Numbered from the stretch's first letter, positions 7,063-18,333 are shown. The stretch: 64,000 bases of DNA from Bacillus sp. N13C7 (GCF_026790065.1 NZ_JALAMO010000001.1:124001-188000), one strand, 5' to 3'. Notes: generated from the sequence alone by a model not told the origin. Translations and numbers: made by a program.

Positions 7063-8244
7063 TCACTCATTTTCTTCTTCCGGCCGGCCAAACATTTGGT
7101 TTACAGATGGCTGATTCGTCATCGGCATAGAAACACCGGCGCCATATGGATTTTGATTAGGATTAGGATTTGGGTTTGGGTTAGCTGCGCCATAAGGCAA
7201 ATTAGGGCTTCCATAAGCACCTAATCCCGAATATCCAGGTGCGGAGAAATATGGCTGATGATCATCGTCACAGCCGCAGTCGTCATGATCTTTGTACGGC
7301 ATGAATCCTGGAGCTGCACCCGGCTGGTATGCTCCCATCACTTGAGGTGCACCGTAATGAGGGCCGTACGGCATATGTCCATACGGAGATCCATAAGCCG
7401 GAGATGCGAATTGAGGCGCCCCGAATGAACCGTAATGTCCATGATGGCTGTTTTCATGATGCTGGTTTTCATATTCACCCGGATGATACTGAGGCGATAC
7501 AAAACCTGGCTGATATCCATGAGTCTGATACATTGGATAAGGCTGTGCCGGGAAGAACGGGTAGCATAATCCTGATCCCGGAAGAATCGGTGAAACAGGA
7601 ACCGGACACGGCACAAAATGAGCAGGATAATGAAAATGGGGCTGAACAGCCGGCATATTTGGAACTGTGTGATGAACGTTTTCTTCTTCCATACCGCCTA
7701 CCTCTGGCGCCTTTGGCATATTAGGCATATTCGGATAATTTGCATTTTCCATATTACTCATAGCCTCCTGTTGTGGAAATTGATCTTGCATGTGATGCAG
7801 ATGATCTACATTTCCGTCATGATGTTTTTTCGGCTCCTCCGGTTTAGGAGGCGACCAAGGCTGGAAAAGCTGTTTCATATCATAATAATCGTTCACATCA
7901 GCTTCAGGATACACATTTTCCTGTAAATTAGGCATCGGCGGGACATATGGCACAGACTTTTTTTCTTTCGGCTTTGTGTCTTCTACGTCAACAACGGATT
8001 TAGGCTTTTCTTTCGCATACGGATGGTCTTGCTTCACACTCCCGCCCGCCGCCGGACTTTTGCCTGCTTTTGTCTCTTTTCTGACCAAGACCCCTTCAGA
8101 CGGCACTTTTATTTTCATTCCAGGCATAATTAAGTCTGGATTGCTGAGCTGCGTATTGAGTTTTTTCACTTCCTCAACATCAACTCCGTACTTTTCAGCT
8201 ATTTTCCAGAGCGAATCGCCTTTTTGAACGATATGGATTTTCAA
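7063..8244 (-). CDS. safA: SafA, spore coat morphogenetic protein
   Basis: A 393-residue inner-coat organiser. The N-terminal LysM domain (HIVQKGDSLWKIAEKYG to IMPGMKIKVP, residues 3-50) targets it to the cortex-coat interface. A Lys/Pro-rich linker follows. From about residue 160 there is a low-complexity half rich in Pro, Tyr, Gly, His and Met, typical of cross-linked coat proteins, with NPNPNPNPN near the end. The start is TTG at 8242-8244 with AGGAGGGGA upstream. SafA binds SpoVID, which is encoded at 33.4 kb in this window. An internal ribosome site near codon 162 would give the short C30 form. Confidence 0.95.
   Translation of the reverse strand: MKIHIVQKGDSLWKIAEKYGVDVEEVKKLNTQLSNPDLIMPGMKIKVPSEGVLVRKETKAGKSPAAGGSVKQDHPYAKEKPKSVVDVEDTKPKEKKSVPYVPPMPNLQENVYPEADVNDYYDMKQLFQPWSPPKPEEPKKHHDGNVDHLHHMQDQFPQQEAMSNMENANYPNMPNMPKAPEVGGMEEENVHHTVPNMPAVQPHFHYPAHFVPCPVPVSPILPGSGLCYPFFPAQPYPMYQTHGYQPGFVSPQYHPGEYENQHHENSHHGHYGSFGAPQFASPAYGSPYGHMPYGPHYGAPQVMGAYQPGAAPGFMPYKDHDDCGCDDDHQPYFSAPGYSGLGAYGSPNLPYGAANPNPNPNPNQNPYGAGVSMPMTNQPSVNQMFGRPEEENE
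7750..7769 (-). promoter_or_regulatory. Internal ribosome site for the short SafA form (C30)
   Basis: Minus strand AGGAGG at 7764-7769 inside safA. ATG codons follow at 7759-7761 (codon 162) and 7750-7752 (codon 165), with spacings of 2 and 11 bp. B. subtilis SafA is known to yield a C-terminal 30-kDa form by internal initiation at this position. Confidence 0.75.
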
Positions 8245-8288
8245 CGTTTTCCCCTCCTATGCAAAACGTGAACAGTTCAGCTGTGATT

Positions 8289-8316
8289 ACAATATGTTTC
8301 TTCACAACATATGCCC
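8289..8316 (-). promoter_or_regulatory. Possible sporulation promoter of safA
   Basis: Minus strand GGCATATG and, 11-12 bp on, CATATTGTA. The second element fits a SigK -10 (CATANNNTA) and resembles a SigE -10; the first resembles a SigE -35 but the spacing is short. The assignment between the two sigma factors is open. Confidence 0.4.
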
Positions 8317-8359
8317 GAAAAAAAGAAGTTATGAGTACAGGAGGGGAAATATTTCTGAT

Positions 8360-9466
8360 TTACGTGATTGTAAGCATTCGATTCAAGGCAAGAAGGGCAT
8401 CCTGCTGAATGGCTTTTGGCACTTTGATCACGCCTGTAGGTGCTCCTTTATCTATTTGCTCCAAAGACCACAGCAAATGCGGCAAATCGATTCGATTCAT
8501 TGTCAGACACGGGCACATGTCAGGATTGAGTGATTCGATTTGTTTATCAGGGTGCTCGTGAATGATCCGCTGCACAAGATTCATTTCTGTTCCAATTGCC
8601 CACTTGCTTCCCGCCGGTGCCTGATTGATTGTATCGATAATATATTTCGTTGATCCGCTATCGTCACTTAATGTTACGACTTCATGTGAGCATTCCGGAT
8701 GGACAATGACCCGAATTTCCGGATCACGCTCTCTCACATCATGGATATTTTTTACGGTGAATTTTTCGTGAACAGAGCAATGCCCTTTCCACAAAATCAC
8801 TTTCACATTCTTATGATCAAATTCAGTCACTAATTCATCTTTCATCGGATCCCACACAGCCATTTCCTCAAGCGCGATACCCAGATCATATGCCGTATTT
8901 CTCCCTAAATGCTGATCAGGCAAAAATAAAATTCGTTTTTTCTGTGTGAACGCCCACTCAAGCACTTTTTTCGCATTCGAAGAAGTTACAGTTGCTCCGC
9001 CATGCTTACCGACGAAAGCTTTGATCTCCGCCGTGGAGTTCACATAAGTTAATGGTATGATCGTATCTCCGAATGTATGCTTAAGTTTCTCCCACGCCCT
9101 ATTGGTCTGCTGCATGTCAGCCATGTCAGCCATAGAACACCCTGCTCTCATATCAGGCAGGATGACCGTCTGTTGTTCGCCGGTCAGCATATCAGCAGTC
9201 TCTGCCATAAAATGCACGCCGCAAAATACGATATAATCCGCTTCTTTGTTTTTTTCCGCAATGTGGGCCAGCTGCAGGGAATCGCCTGTTTGGTCAGCAA
9301 ATTGTAGCACTTCATCCTTTTGATAATGATGGCCTGGTATAAAGAGCCTGCTGCCAAATTTTTTCTTGATGGCGGCAACACGCATTTCCATATCCTTTCT
9401 CGATATTTGTTTATAGCCTTCTGGCATCATATCATTCGATTGTTTGATTACATCAAGAATTGACAT
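8360..9466 (-). CDS. nadA: Quinolinate synthase NadA
   Basis: A 368-residue 4Fe-4S enzyme that condenses iminoaspartate with dihydroxyacetone phosphate to quinolinate. Candidate cluster cysteines are seen in [27 protein letters not shown] and [10 protein letters not shown]. The start is ATG 9464-9466 (MSILDVIKQ), with GGAGGAA upstream; an ORF extension of 13 codons has no ribosome site. It overlaps the nadC end by 14 bp and is the last gene of nadB-nadC-nadA. In B. subtilis the divergent NifS supplies sulfur to the cluster. No convincing terminator follows it before safA. Confidence 0.95.
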   Translation of the reverse strand: MSILDVIKQSNDMMPEGYKQISRKDMEMRVAAIKKKFGSRLFIPGHHYQKDEVLQFADQTGDSLQLAHIAEKNKEADYIVFCGVHFMAETADMLTGEQQTVILPDMRAGCSMADMADMQQTNRAWEKLKHTFGDTIIPLTYVNSTAEIKAFVGKHGGATVTSSNAKKVLEWAFTQKKRILFLPDQHLGRNTAYDLGIALEEMAVWDPMKDELVTEFDHKNVKVILWKGHCSVHEKFTVKNIHDVRERDPEIRVIVHPECSHEVVTLSDDSGSTKYIIDTINQAPAGSKWAIGTEMNLVQRIIHEHPDKQIESLNPDMCPCLTMNRIDLPHLLWSLEQIDKGAPTGVIKVPKAIQQDALLALNRMLTIT

Positions 9467-10322
9467 AACGGCATTCCTCCACAGATTTATTTGGTAACGC
9501 AACATCCATGCTGATATCTAAACTTTTAACGGAATGGGTCAAAAATCCTAATGAAATATAATTTACGCCGGTCCCCTTAAAAGCAGGTAAAGATTGTAAC
9601 GTAATCCCGCCCGAAGCTTCTGTTTTTATATGGTTCGGAGTGAGATTTGCAAAATGGCGTACTGTATCAGGCGGGCAGTTATCAAACATAATAACGTCTG
9701 CTCCTGCCTCAATTGCTTCCTTTAGCTGTTCCTCCGTTTCAATTTCCACCTCGATATTGACCATATGACCTGCAGCCTGACGCGCTTTTTTGCATGCCTC
9801 TAAAATAGAGCCGCATGCTGCAATATGATTATCTTTAATCATGATACCGTCATACAATCCGAAGCGATGATTATACCCGCCCCCGGCTCTGACTGCGTAT
9901 TTTTCCAGCATTCTCAACCCCGGTGTTGTTTTTCTCGTGTCACAAATTTTAATCTGTTCATCATCCAGCCGCCGAACCGCCTCCCTTGTCATCGTCGCAA
10001 TTCCTGACAGCCTCTGAATAAGATTTAATACGACCCGCTCTCCTGAAAGAAGTGCAGCCGCCGGACCGCGCAACACCGCAATCACTTCGCCTTTTCGCAA
10101 AATATCCCCATCCGTTTTATGTAAAATGGTTTGCACATGTTTGTCTAATAAAGCAAAGCCTTCTTTTATCACCGCAGCCCCGGCAAAGATCCCGTCTGAC
10201 TTTGCAACAATCTCCGCTTCACAGCTCTGTTCTCCAAAGATAGACTGTGATGTAAGATCACCTGTCCCTATATCCTCAAGAAAAAAGTGATTCAGCAATT
10301 TTTTCAGCTGTAAATGATTCAT
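9453..10322 (-). CDS. nadC: Nicotinate-nucleotide pyrophosphorylase NadC
   Basis: Quinolinate phosphoribosyltransferase of 289 residues, converting quinolinate and PRPP to nicotinate mononucleotide. Family motifs: [10 protein letters not shown] and [14 protein letters not shown] near residues 135-160, and the C-terminal substrate-binding EASGGI. The start is ATG at 10320-10322 (MNHLQLKK), with GAGGGGATTGGG before it; the longer frame starts inside nadB without a ribosome site. It overlaps nadB by 47 bp and nadA by 14 bp, which points to translational coupling. Confidence 0.95.
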   Translation of the reverse strand: MNHLQLKKLLNHFFLEDIGTGDLTSQSIFGEQSCEAEIVAKSDGIFAGAAVIKEGFALLDKHVQTILHKTDGDILRKGEVIAVLRGPAAALLSGERVVLNLIQRLSGIATMTREAVRRLDDEQIKICDTRKTTPGLRMLEKYAVRAGGGYNHRFGLYDGIMIKDNHIAACGSILEACKKARQAAGHMVNIEVEIETEEQLKEAIEAGADVIMFDNCPPDTVRHFANLTPNHIKTEASGGITLQSLPAFKGTGVNYISLGFLTHSVKSLDISMDVALPNKSVEECRYVNS

Positions 10323-11871
10323 TTTTCCCAATCCCCTCGTTTTTTCTAATCTTTGTTCCCTTTTTCGTATGGACAATTTGCCTACCTTGCCAGCGCACAT
10401 CAGCTTGAGGAAAATCGGTGCGAAAGTGTGCTCCCCTGCTTTCCTCCCGCAAAAGCGCGGAAGATGTCATCAGCTTTGCAGCCTGCCATAAATGAGAAAG
10501 CTCCAGCTGAGTTATTGTGATATCCTTCACATTCACTTCCTGACATGGCAGCTTATGAAGCCAGTTGCTCAGCTCAATCAAATTTCCTTGTTCCCGCAAG
10601 ATAGACATGTGGCTCGTCATTCTGCTTTGCAGTTCATACACCTCTGTGTGGGGCACCTCATAGATTACACTGGTTTTAGGTGCAGATTGATATCGCAAGT
10701 TATAAACCGGATTTTGCATGATATGCTCTGCTGCTCTTTTTCCAAACACCAGCGCTTCCAATAAGGAATTGCTTGCAAGCCGATTGGCTCCGTGTAAACC
10801 GGTGCATGCAGTCTCTCCTATTGCATAGAGCCCCGGCACTGTCGTTTCCCCCCAGCAATTAACTGAAACACCCCCCATTAAGAAGTGCATTCCCGGGGCA
10901 ACAGGTATTTTTCCGCTTCGGATATCAACCCCTGCTTTTTCACAAATAACGGTGATGGTAGGGAAACGTGCTTTAAAATCAGAAATCGCACTGCAGTCGA
11001 TATAAACGCGGTTTCCTTTTGCCATTTCTTCATGAATAATCCGTGAAACGATATCCCTTGGAGCCAAGTCACCTAAAGGATGCCGTCCAGCCAGAATCCG
11101 GCGGCCGTTTTCGTCAACCAGACTTCCGCCTTCCCCTCTGACAGCTTCTGAAACAAGCCCATATGAAACACCATTTTTCACAAGCAGTGTCGGGTGAAAC
11201 TGGGTAAACTCTAAATCCGTTAATTCCGCACCGGCCCGATAAGCCAGAGTAAGGCCGTCACCTGTGACAGATGGATCGTTCGTATGGTGAAGAAACAGGC
11301 TTCCGCATCCGCCGGCCGCCAGCACAACTGCATCCGCATGTCTTACTTTGATCCGCCCTTTGCTGTCTTTTGTGATGACACCGATACAGCGTCCATTCTC
11401 CATAAGCAAATCTGCTGCTGTTTCATGCTCAATTAGCTCGATATTGCTGTCGATCTGTTTCAGCAAATAATCAACCAGCAGTCTGCCTGTTGCATCCCCG
11501 CCTGCATGAAAAATCCGGTTGTATGTGTGGGCTCCTTCTCTGCCAAGACAAACATCGCCTTGTTCATTGCGATCGAAAGGGAATTCGCTCTCCAGCAGGT
11601 GTTGAATCATATTTTTCCCATCTTGTAAAACGTCTGCTGCAATCGTCAGATCGTTATGTCCGCACCCGGCATATAACGTATCCTTCAGATGAGCTTCAAT
11701 TGAGTCACCTTTTGAATAAGCTGCTGCAATACCGCCCTGCGCATAGACAGAATTGCTGTTTTTGATGCTTTTCTTTGTGATGACAGTCACTTCGTATGAG
11801 GACGGCAAAGCGGACGCTAAAGAAAGTGCCGCCGCCCCAGAACCGATGACTGCAATCGTCTTTTTAGACAT
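10276..11871 (-). CDS. nadB: L-aspartate oxidase NadB
   Basis: A 531-residue flavoprotein that oxidises L-aspartate to iminoaspartate, the first step of de novo NAD synthesis. The FAD Rossmann motif GSGAAALSLASALP lies at residues 11-24. HAGGDATGRL and GGVSVNCWGETTVPGLYAIGE typify the succinate dehydrogenase/aspartate oxidase flavoprotein family. AGGAGGG precedes the ATG. It is first in its operon and divergent from nifS across a 102-bp operator region. Confidence 0.95.
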   Translation of the reverse strand: MSKKTIAVIGSGAAALSLASALPSSYEVTVITKKSIKNSNSVYAQGGIAAAYSKGDSIEAHLKDTLYAGCGHNDLTIAADVLQDGKNMIQHLLESEFPFDRNEQGDVCLGREGAHTYNRIFHAGGDATGRLLVDYLLKQIDSNIELIEHETAADLLMENGRCIGVITKDSKGRIKVRHADAVVLAAGGCGSLFLHHTNDPSVTGDGLTLAYRAGAELTDLEFTQFHPTLLVKNGVSYGLVSEAVRGEGGSLVDENGRRILAGRHPLGDLAPRDIVSRIIHEEMAKGNRVYIDCSAISDFKARFPTITVICEKAGVDIRSGKIPVAPGMHFLMGGVSVNCWGETTVPGLYAIGETACTGLHGANRLASNSLLEALVFGKRAAEHIMQNPVYNLRYQSAPKTSVIYEVPHTEVYELQSRMTSHMSILREQGNLIELSNWLHKLPCQEVNVKDITITQLELSHLWQAAKLMTSSALLREESRGAHFRTDFPQADVRWQGRQIVHTKKGTKIRKNEGIGKNESFTAEKIAESLFS

Positions 11872-11880
11872 ATGCTACCC

Positions 11881-11940
11881 TCCTGTTGTTTACATCTGTC
11901 TTGACACCTATATTTACACAAGGATAAAATAAACTCAAGA
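11881..11940. promoter_or_regulatory. Divergent nadB/nifS promoters with NiaR-type operator
   Basis: Plus strand: TTGACA (11901-11906), 18 bp, TAAAAT, serving nifS-niaR. Minus strand: TTGAGT (11935-11940), 16 bp, TAAATA, a candidate for nadB. ACATCTGTCTTGACACCTAT (11892-11911) overlaps the nifS -35 and resembles the YrxA/NiaR operator. NiaR, encoded by the second gene of the right-hand operon, represses both directions in response to nicotinate. Confidence 0.7.
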
Positions 11941-11973
11941 GTTTTTTATGGAGAACGGATGGAGGACAACCGG

Positions 11974-13161
11974 ATGATTTATTTAGATTATGCAGCGACA
12001 ACACCTATTTGCGAGGAAGCTCTTAACGTTTATCAAAAGCTCAGTATGGATATGTACGGAAATGCCAGCAGCCTGCATGATGCGGGAGGAAAAGCAAAGC
12101 ACATACTGGAGTACTGCCGTGAGAAAGTTGCTGAGATCATTAGCGGAGATGCAAGCGGCATCTATTTTACAAGCGGGGGCACAGAATCCAATTTTCTGGC
12201 CATTCAATCATTGCTAAACGGCCTGCCAAAAACGAAAAGACATTTTATAACGACTGCGATGGAGCATCAGTCTATTCATAACTGTGCTGCTTTTTTAAAA
12301 CAGCATGGATATGATGTAACGATCATTGAACCGAATGAATACGGACTTATTACCGAGGAAATATTAGCAGCTCATATCCGCCCGGAAACAGGCGTGGTAT
12401 CTATTCAGCATGCCAACTCTGAAACTGGGATCATTCAGCCTATTCAAAGGCTGTCTTCATACCTGCACAAAAAAGGTATTCTTCTTCACTGCGACGCTGT
12501 TCAAACATTCGGGAAAATTCCTATTAATACAGAAGAACTGGGAATGGATGCACTCTCAGTGTCCAGTCATAAAATCCACGGCCCTAAAGGAGTTGGCGCG
12601 GTCTATATTCGGCCAAATGTCCCTTGGAAACCCGTTTATCCGCTCACCTCTCATGAACACGGATTCAGAGCCGGCACCGTGAATGTTCCCGGGATCGGAG
12701 CCTTCACTGCCGCTGCAGAGCTGATTATAAGTGAAATGGATAAACAAATATCCCGCAATAAGGCATTAAGAACATACTTTTTAGACCAAATCAGCATCCG
12801 GTCTCTCCCTGTATCCCTTGCGGCAGATACTGCAAAAACAGAGTATCTGCCGCATATTATAGGGTGTTTTTTTCACTCATTTGAAGGACAATATGTTATG
12901 TTAGAATGTAATCGGAGTAATATTTGCATTTCAACGGGCAGCGCTTGTTCTGCGGGTTATCACGGTCCGTCTGCAACGATGAAAGCACTAAGAAAAACAG
13001 AACAGGAAGCCCTGCAATTTATCCGTATCTCTTTTGGAAGGCATACAACATCTGAACAGCTGGATAAGTTATTACATACGTTTACAGCGCTTTGGGAACA
13101 AAAGAAAGGAGAATTTGATATTGACCGAAGAATTAAAGCTTATGGGCGCCAACAGGCGTGA
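11974..13161 (+). CDS. nifS: Cysteine desulfurase NifS
   Basis: A 395-residue PLP enzyme that takes sulfur from cysteine for Fe-S assembly; in Bacillus its dedicated client is NadA. The PLP lysine lies in SVSSHKIHGPKG near residue 200, and the active-site cysteine in STGSACSAGYHGP near residue 325. The start is ATG 11974, with GGAGG 8 bp upstream, rather than ATG 11959, which lies just before that site. It overlaps niaR by 41 bp and is divergent from the nadBCA operon it supports. Confidence 0.93.
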   Translation: MIYLDYAATTPICEEALNVYQKLSMDMYGNASSLHDAGGKAKHILEYCREKVAEIISGDASGIYFTSGGTESNFLAIQSLLNGLPKTKRHFITTAMEHQSIHNCAAFLKQHGYDVTIIEPNEYGLITEEILAAHIRPETGVVSIQHANSETGIIQPIQRLSSYLHKKGILLHCDAVQTFGKIPINTEELGMDALSVSSHKIHGPKGVGAVYIRPNVPWKPVYPLTSHEHGFRAGTVNVPGIGAFTAAAELIISEMDKQISRNKALRTYFLDQISIRSLPVSLAADTAKTEYLPHIIGCFFHSFEGQYVMLECNRSNICISTGSACSAGYHGPSATMKALRKTEQEALQFIRISFGRHTTSEQLDKLLHTFTALWEQKKGEFDIDRRIKAYGRQQA

Positions 13162-13663
13162 CCAGCTTCTTCTGTGGCTGAAGGAATCCAAATCACCGCT
13201 TACAGGAGGAGAACTCGCAAAAAAAGCGAACGTTTCAAGACAGGTAATTGTTCAGGATATATCGCTCTTGAAAGCGAAAAATGAACCGATTATCGCCACA
13301 AGCCAAGGGTATGTATACATGGATACAGCCGCTCAGCAGCATCAGCAGGCAGAAAGAATCATAGCTTGTCTCCACGGCCCTGAACGGACAGAAGAGGAAT
13401 TGCAGCTCATCGTGGATGAAGGTGTTACAGTAAAAGACGTAAAAATCGAACACCCCGTCTACGGAGATTTAACTGCAGCCATCCAAGTAGGCACCAGGAA
13501 AGAAGTTAGCAATTTCTTAAAAAAAATCAATTCCACGAATGCAGCCTATTTATCACAGCTGACGGACGGCGTGCATCTTCATACACTGACAGCTCCCGAA
13601 GAATACCGCATCGACCAAGCCTGCCAAGCACTCGAGGCAGCCGGTATTTTAATTAAAGACTAA
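13121..13663 (+). CDS. niaR: NiaR (YrxA), nicotinate-responsive repressor of NAD synthesis
   Basis: A 180-residue regulator. The N-terminal helix-turn-helix (SPLTGGELAKKANVSRQVIV, about residues 24-43) is followed by a 3H ligand domain with His in IEHPVYGD and DGVHLHTL. The start is TTG at 13121 with AAAGGAGA 9 bp upstream; the longer frame opens inside nifS without a ribosome site. It represses nadBCA and its own operon when nicotinic acid is present. It ends at a strong bidirectional terminator shared with pheA. Confidence 0.92.
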   Translation: MTEELKLMGANRRDQLLLWLKESKSPLTGGELAKKANVSRQVIVQDISLLKAKNEPIIATSQGYVYMDTAAQQHQQAERIIACLHGPERTEEELQLIVDEGVTVKDVKIEHPVYGDLTAAIQVGTRKEVSNFLKKINSTNAAYLSQLTDGVHLHTLTAPEEYRIDQACQALEAAGILIKD

Positions 13664-13688
13664 AAAAAGCCCTTTTTGGGCTTTTTTA
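13664..13688. terminator. Bidirectional terminator between niaR and pheA
   Basis: AAAAAAGCCC-TTTTT-GGGCTTTTTT; the stop of pheA overlaps its right end. Confidence 0.9.
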
Positions 13689-14540
13689 TAATTGGTAGGA
13701 CTGATATGCACCAAGAAGCTTCACTTGGCAGCCGAGCGCTTCAAGCTCCTGCATCGCACCTGGAATCAATACCTCATCAAACGCCTTCTCAATATCAATA
13801 ATAAAGAAATAATGGCCTAATCCGGTTTTAGTCGGACGTGATTCAATTTTTGACAAGTTTAAGTTTCTCCAAGAAAAAGCGGACAGTACTCTGTGCAGCG
13901 CCCCGGATTGATCATCCGGAAGCATCACCATCAGGGTCGTTTTAGGCCTTGAGCTCAATTTTGAATTCACTTCAAAAGATATGTTTTCATCAGGAGACAG
14001 GATAACAAATCTTGTATGATTGTCCCTATAATCCTGTATATCTCGTTTCACGATTTTTAATTCATATGTAGAAGCTGCCATTTCATTGGCAATGACCCCG
14101 ATATTCAGTTCGGGATGGTCACTGACAAATTTTGCTGCCGCCCCGGTTGAGTTGGCGTATTCATATGGAACGGAAGGAAAATGTTGATGAAGAAATTTAT
14201 GGCATTGCGCAATTGCATGAGAGTGCGAATAAATTTTGTCGAGCTCTTTCCAAGCATTCTCTCTGGAAGGATGGACAAGCAAGTGCTGATGAATCGGCAA
14301 TGTCATCTCACCCACAATTGGCAAGGGCTGTTCATGGATTAAATAGTCTATCGTTAAGTTTACTGATCCTTCTAATGCATTCTCTAAAGGAACAAAAGCG
14401 AAATCCACTTCCCCTGAAACTGCCGCATCTATACACTCCGGTATGGTGCGGTAAGCAACATGTTCGGCGCCGTTTTGAAAACAAGAACTGACTGCTAAAT
14501 GTGTGAATGTTGCTGCTGGACCTAAATAACCGACTTTCAT
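13686..14540 (-). CDS. pheA: Prephenate dehydratase PheA
   Basis: A 284-residue enzyme making phenylpyruvate from prephenate for phenylalanine synthesis. The dehydratase domain covers residues 1-180 (VGYLGPAATFTH, NSTGAAAKFVSD, and NHTRFVILS with the Thr-Arg-Phe motif). A C-terminal ACT domain with SKIESRPTKTGLGHYFF mediates phenylalanine feedback. The start is ATG 14538-14540 with AAGGGAGAG before it, not the GTG inside the end of pheB. It lies 16 bp downstream of pheB on the same strand. Confidence 0.95.
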   Translation of the reverse strand: MKVGYLGPAATFTHLAVSSCFQNGAEHVAYRTIPECIDAAVSGEVDFAFVPLENALEGSVNLTIDYLIHEQPLPIVGEMTLPIHQHLLVHPSRENAWKELDKIYSHSHAIAQCHKFLHQHFPSVPYEYANSTGAAAKFVSDHPELNIGVIANEMAASTYELKIVKRDIQDYRDNHTRFVILSPDENISFEVNSKLSSRPKTTLMVMLPDDQSGALHRVLSAFSWRNLNLSKIESRPTKTGLGHYFFIIDIEKAFDEVLIPGAMQELEALGCQVKLLGAYQSYQL

Positions 14541-14556
14541 GACGATATTCTCTCCC

Positions 14557-15000
14557 TTATGCACCTGAACCTAATATTTCAACCTTTTCTACAAAATCAA
14601 ACTTCCTGAGCTTATTCATTAACGTATGAATGTCTTCTTCCATTGCGGATGTACTGATCGACAGTGTCACATTTGCTCTGCCTTGAAGCGGGATGGTCTG
14701 GTGAATGGAAAGTACATTGCTTCCAGAATCAGCCACTGCCTGCAGGAGCTGCGATAACGCACCTGACCTATCCTCCAAATGAAAGAAAAGTGTGATAATT
14801 TGTTCTTTAACCATAGTGTAGAATGGAAAGACAGCATCTCTGTATTTATAAAACGCACTTCTGCTTAAATCGACTTTTTGAACGGCATCTGCCACTGAAT
14901 CTGCCTTTTTTCGATCAAGCAGCTTTTTGACTTCCAATGTTTTTCTCATCGCATCGGGCAATACATCTTCACGGACAAGATAAAATGTCTCCTCTTTCAT
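14557..15000 (-). CDS. pheB: PheB, ACT-domain protein
   Basis: A 147-residue protein. The N-terminal half looks like a small helical DNA-binding-like region ([19 protein letters not shown]), and the second half is an ACT domain ([16 protein letters not shown]...). It has no recognisable chorismate mutase active site, though databases label the family that way. The start is the second ATG (14998-15000), spaced 6 bp from AAGGGGGG; the first ATG directly abuts that site. It is upstream of pheA and probably regulates aromatic synthesis, but the mechanism is unproven. Confidence 0.88.
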   Translation of the reverse strand: MKEETFYLVREDVLPDAMRKTLEVKKLLDRKKADSVADAVQKVDLSRSAFYKYRDAVFPFYTMVKEQIITLFFHLEDRSGALSQLLQAVADSGSNVLSIHQTIPLQGRANVTLSISTSAMEEDIHTLMNKLRKFDFVEKVEILGSGA

Positions 15001-15021
15001 TTGCATCCCCCCTTTAAAATA

Positions 15022-15044
15022 GAGAGCCTGTTAACCAGGCTCTC
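15022..15044 (-). terminator. Hairpin between obg and pheB (weak terminator)
   Basis: Minus strand GAGAGCCTG-GTTAA-CAGGCTCTC, a perfect 9-bp stem, followed by TATTTTAAA rather than a full T-run. It could give partial termination after obg and some read-through into pheB-pheA. Confidence 0.55.
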
Positions 15045-15057
15045 CTAAAAGCCATCA

Positions 15058-16365
<1,308 letters not shown>

Positions 16366-16377
16366 TTAAAAACTCCG

Positions 16378-16956
16378 CTAGTCCAACCCAATTTCAATCA
16401 GACATTCGTGACTTGTGATCTCAAAACGCATGATATCAACGCCCTCATGTCCATTTTGCCGAATATCATCAAAAGCAGATGGATCGGCAAAGGCGCCGTG
16501 AAAATCAAGGTACAGAATCAGCTGTCTGTCAGGATGATCCGTTTGGAGCGAAACCGTTAAATGATTTTCACTCTCTCTGCTGACTGCTTGATCAAACAGA
16601 CCAAACAGCTTTCTCATCAGTTTCGCCAGCTTTTGATCATAAGGCGATAAATCCTTAACTTCTCCAAGAACTTCATATTCAAGCGTCATATAATGGGTCT
16701 TCCAATTGAACGTTAGAAAATCAAACGCCAAATGCGGTGTTTTCAGGTTTGAGAGCTTTGATTCGTGCTTTGCGTCTATAACCATTTCTTCAATCATTTC
16801 AAAGACGCGGTCATACTTCTGCAAGCTTAAGTTTCCTTTAATCAGCTGCAGCTTATTCATCCAATCATGCCGGGAATGACCCAGCAGATGAATCAGTTCG
16901 TTTGTTAATGCCGTGTCGCTTATATTTTCTTCTTGATTTTTTGAAACATCCTTCAT
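16378..16956 (-). CDS. spo0B: Spo0B, sporulation phosphotransferase
   Basis: A 192-residue phosphorelay protein that passes phosphate from Spo0F to Spo0A. The phosphorylated histidine is His30 in LLGHSRHDWMNKLQLIKGNL, part of the helical-hairpin dimerisation domain. The rest is a kinase-like fold without ATP-binding motifs. The start is ATG 16954-16956, with GGGAGTG before it; the longer frame begins six codons upstream. It is transcribed with obg. Confidence 0.95.
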   Translation of the reverse strand: MKDVSKNQEENISDTALTNELIHLLGHSRHDWMNKLQLIKGNLSLQKYDRVFEMIEEMVIDAKHESKLSNLKTPHLAFDFLTFNWKTHYMTLEYEVLGEVKDLSPYDQKLAKLMRKLFGLFDQAVSRESENHLTVSLQTDHPDRQLILYLDFHGAFADPSAFDDIRQNGHEGVDIMRFEITSHECLIEIGLD

Positions 16957-17015
16957 TTTCGCACTCCCAATCATTTAATTTCTTATTTAGGAGTCTGTAT
17001 AAGTGTGTATTATGA

Positions 17016-17044
17016 ATTATAACAGAGAAGGCTTTGTTAGAAAA
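17016..17044 (-). promoter_or_regulatory. Candidate spo0B-obg promoter
   Basis: Minus strand TATAAT at 17016-17021 with a weak TTTTCT-type -35, spacing 17 bp, some 60 bp upstream of spo0B. Confidence 0.5.
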
Positions 17045-17234
17045 ACAATTGTTTTTCCCAGAAATATCATGTTCCTTTTTTCTGGCTTTGGTTGATTTGC
17101 AGCCAGGCAGAACATTTTATGTATTACTGCTTGGGGAACATATCCAGTGGGTTTGAGATGTTTATTCTCATTCTTGGCGGGGTCTGCTCGCACATACTCT
17201 GCATTTCATTCTTGGTGTTTACTCCGCATATTGC
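17045..17234. other. Intergenic stretch between rpmA terminator and spo0B promoter
   Basis: The gap between genes here is 319 bp. Apart from the promoter and terminator at its ends I see no ORF with a ribosome site. The only structure is a direct repeat, TCATTCTTGG, at 17168-17177 and 17206-17215 (38-bp period). Confidence 0.5.
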
Positions 17235-17269
17235 AAAAAAACTCCAGTCATCATCGACCGGAGTTTTTT
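17235..17269 (-). terminator. Terminator of the rplU-prp-rpmA operon
   Basis: Minus strand ACTCCGGTC, 6-nt loop, GACTGGAGT, then TTTTTT, 6 bp after the rpmA stop. Confidence 0.9.
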
Positions 17270-17275
17270 GAATCA

Positions 17276-17572
<297 letters not shown>

Positions 17573-17911
17573 CTATATTATGTTTGTGGTCACACGCAAA
17601 TGATCTTTGTAATCCCGTTCGATTGTATCCAACGAGACAATCATGCCCTCAATCAGCAGCTGAGCTTTTTGGCGCGCCTCCGGATCAAGAGATTCAGGGA
17701 ATTCAAAATAAAAATAACCCCCGTCCTCCCCTATATCAAGAAGCGGCTCGAAGCCTGCGAGCACAATGACCGCGTTAACGGCTCCAAACACAACGGCTGT
17801 CACTCCGGCACAAACAAGATCTTGTCCATGTTCAGCAAAATTCGCATGGCCTGTCATTTCAAAAGACAAAATGCCCTTATCATGAGACCTTCTGATTGTT
17901 GCCTGAATCAT
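17573..17911 (-). CDS. prp: Prp, cysteine protease that trims L27
   Basis: A 112-residue protease (formerly YsxB). The catalytic dyad is visible as His22 in MTGHANFAEHG and Cys34 in DLVCAGVTAVV, the same positions as in studied family members. It lies between rplU and rpmA, 12 bp from rpmA and 2 bp from rplU, so enzyme and substrate are co-expressed. Its reported role is removal of the L27 extension before or during 50S assembly. Confidence 0.95.
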   Translation of the reverse strand: MIQATIRRSHDKGILSFEMTGHANFAEHGQDLVCAGVTAVVFGAVNAVIVLAGFEPLLDIGEDGGYFYFEFPESLDPEARQKAQLLIEGMIVSLDTIERDYKDHLRVTTNII

Positions 17912-17913
17912 GC

Positions 17914-18333
<420 letters not shown>

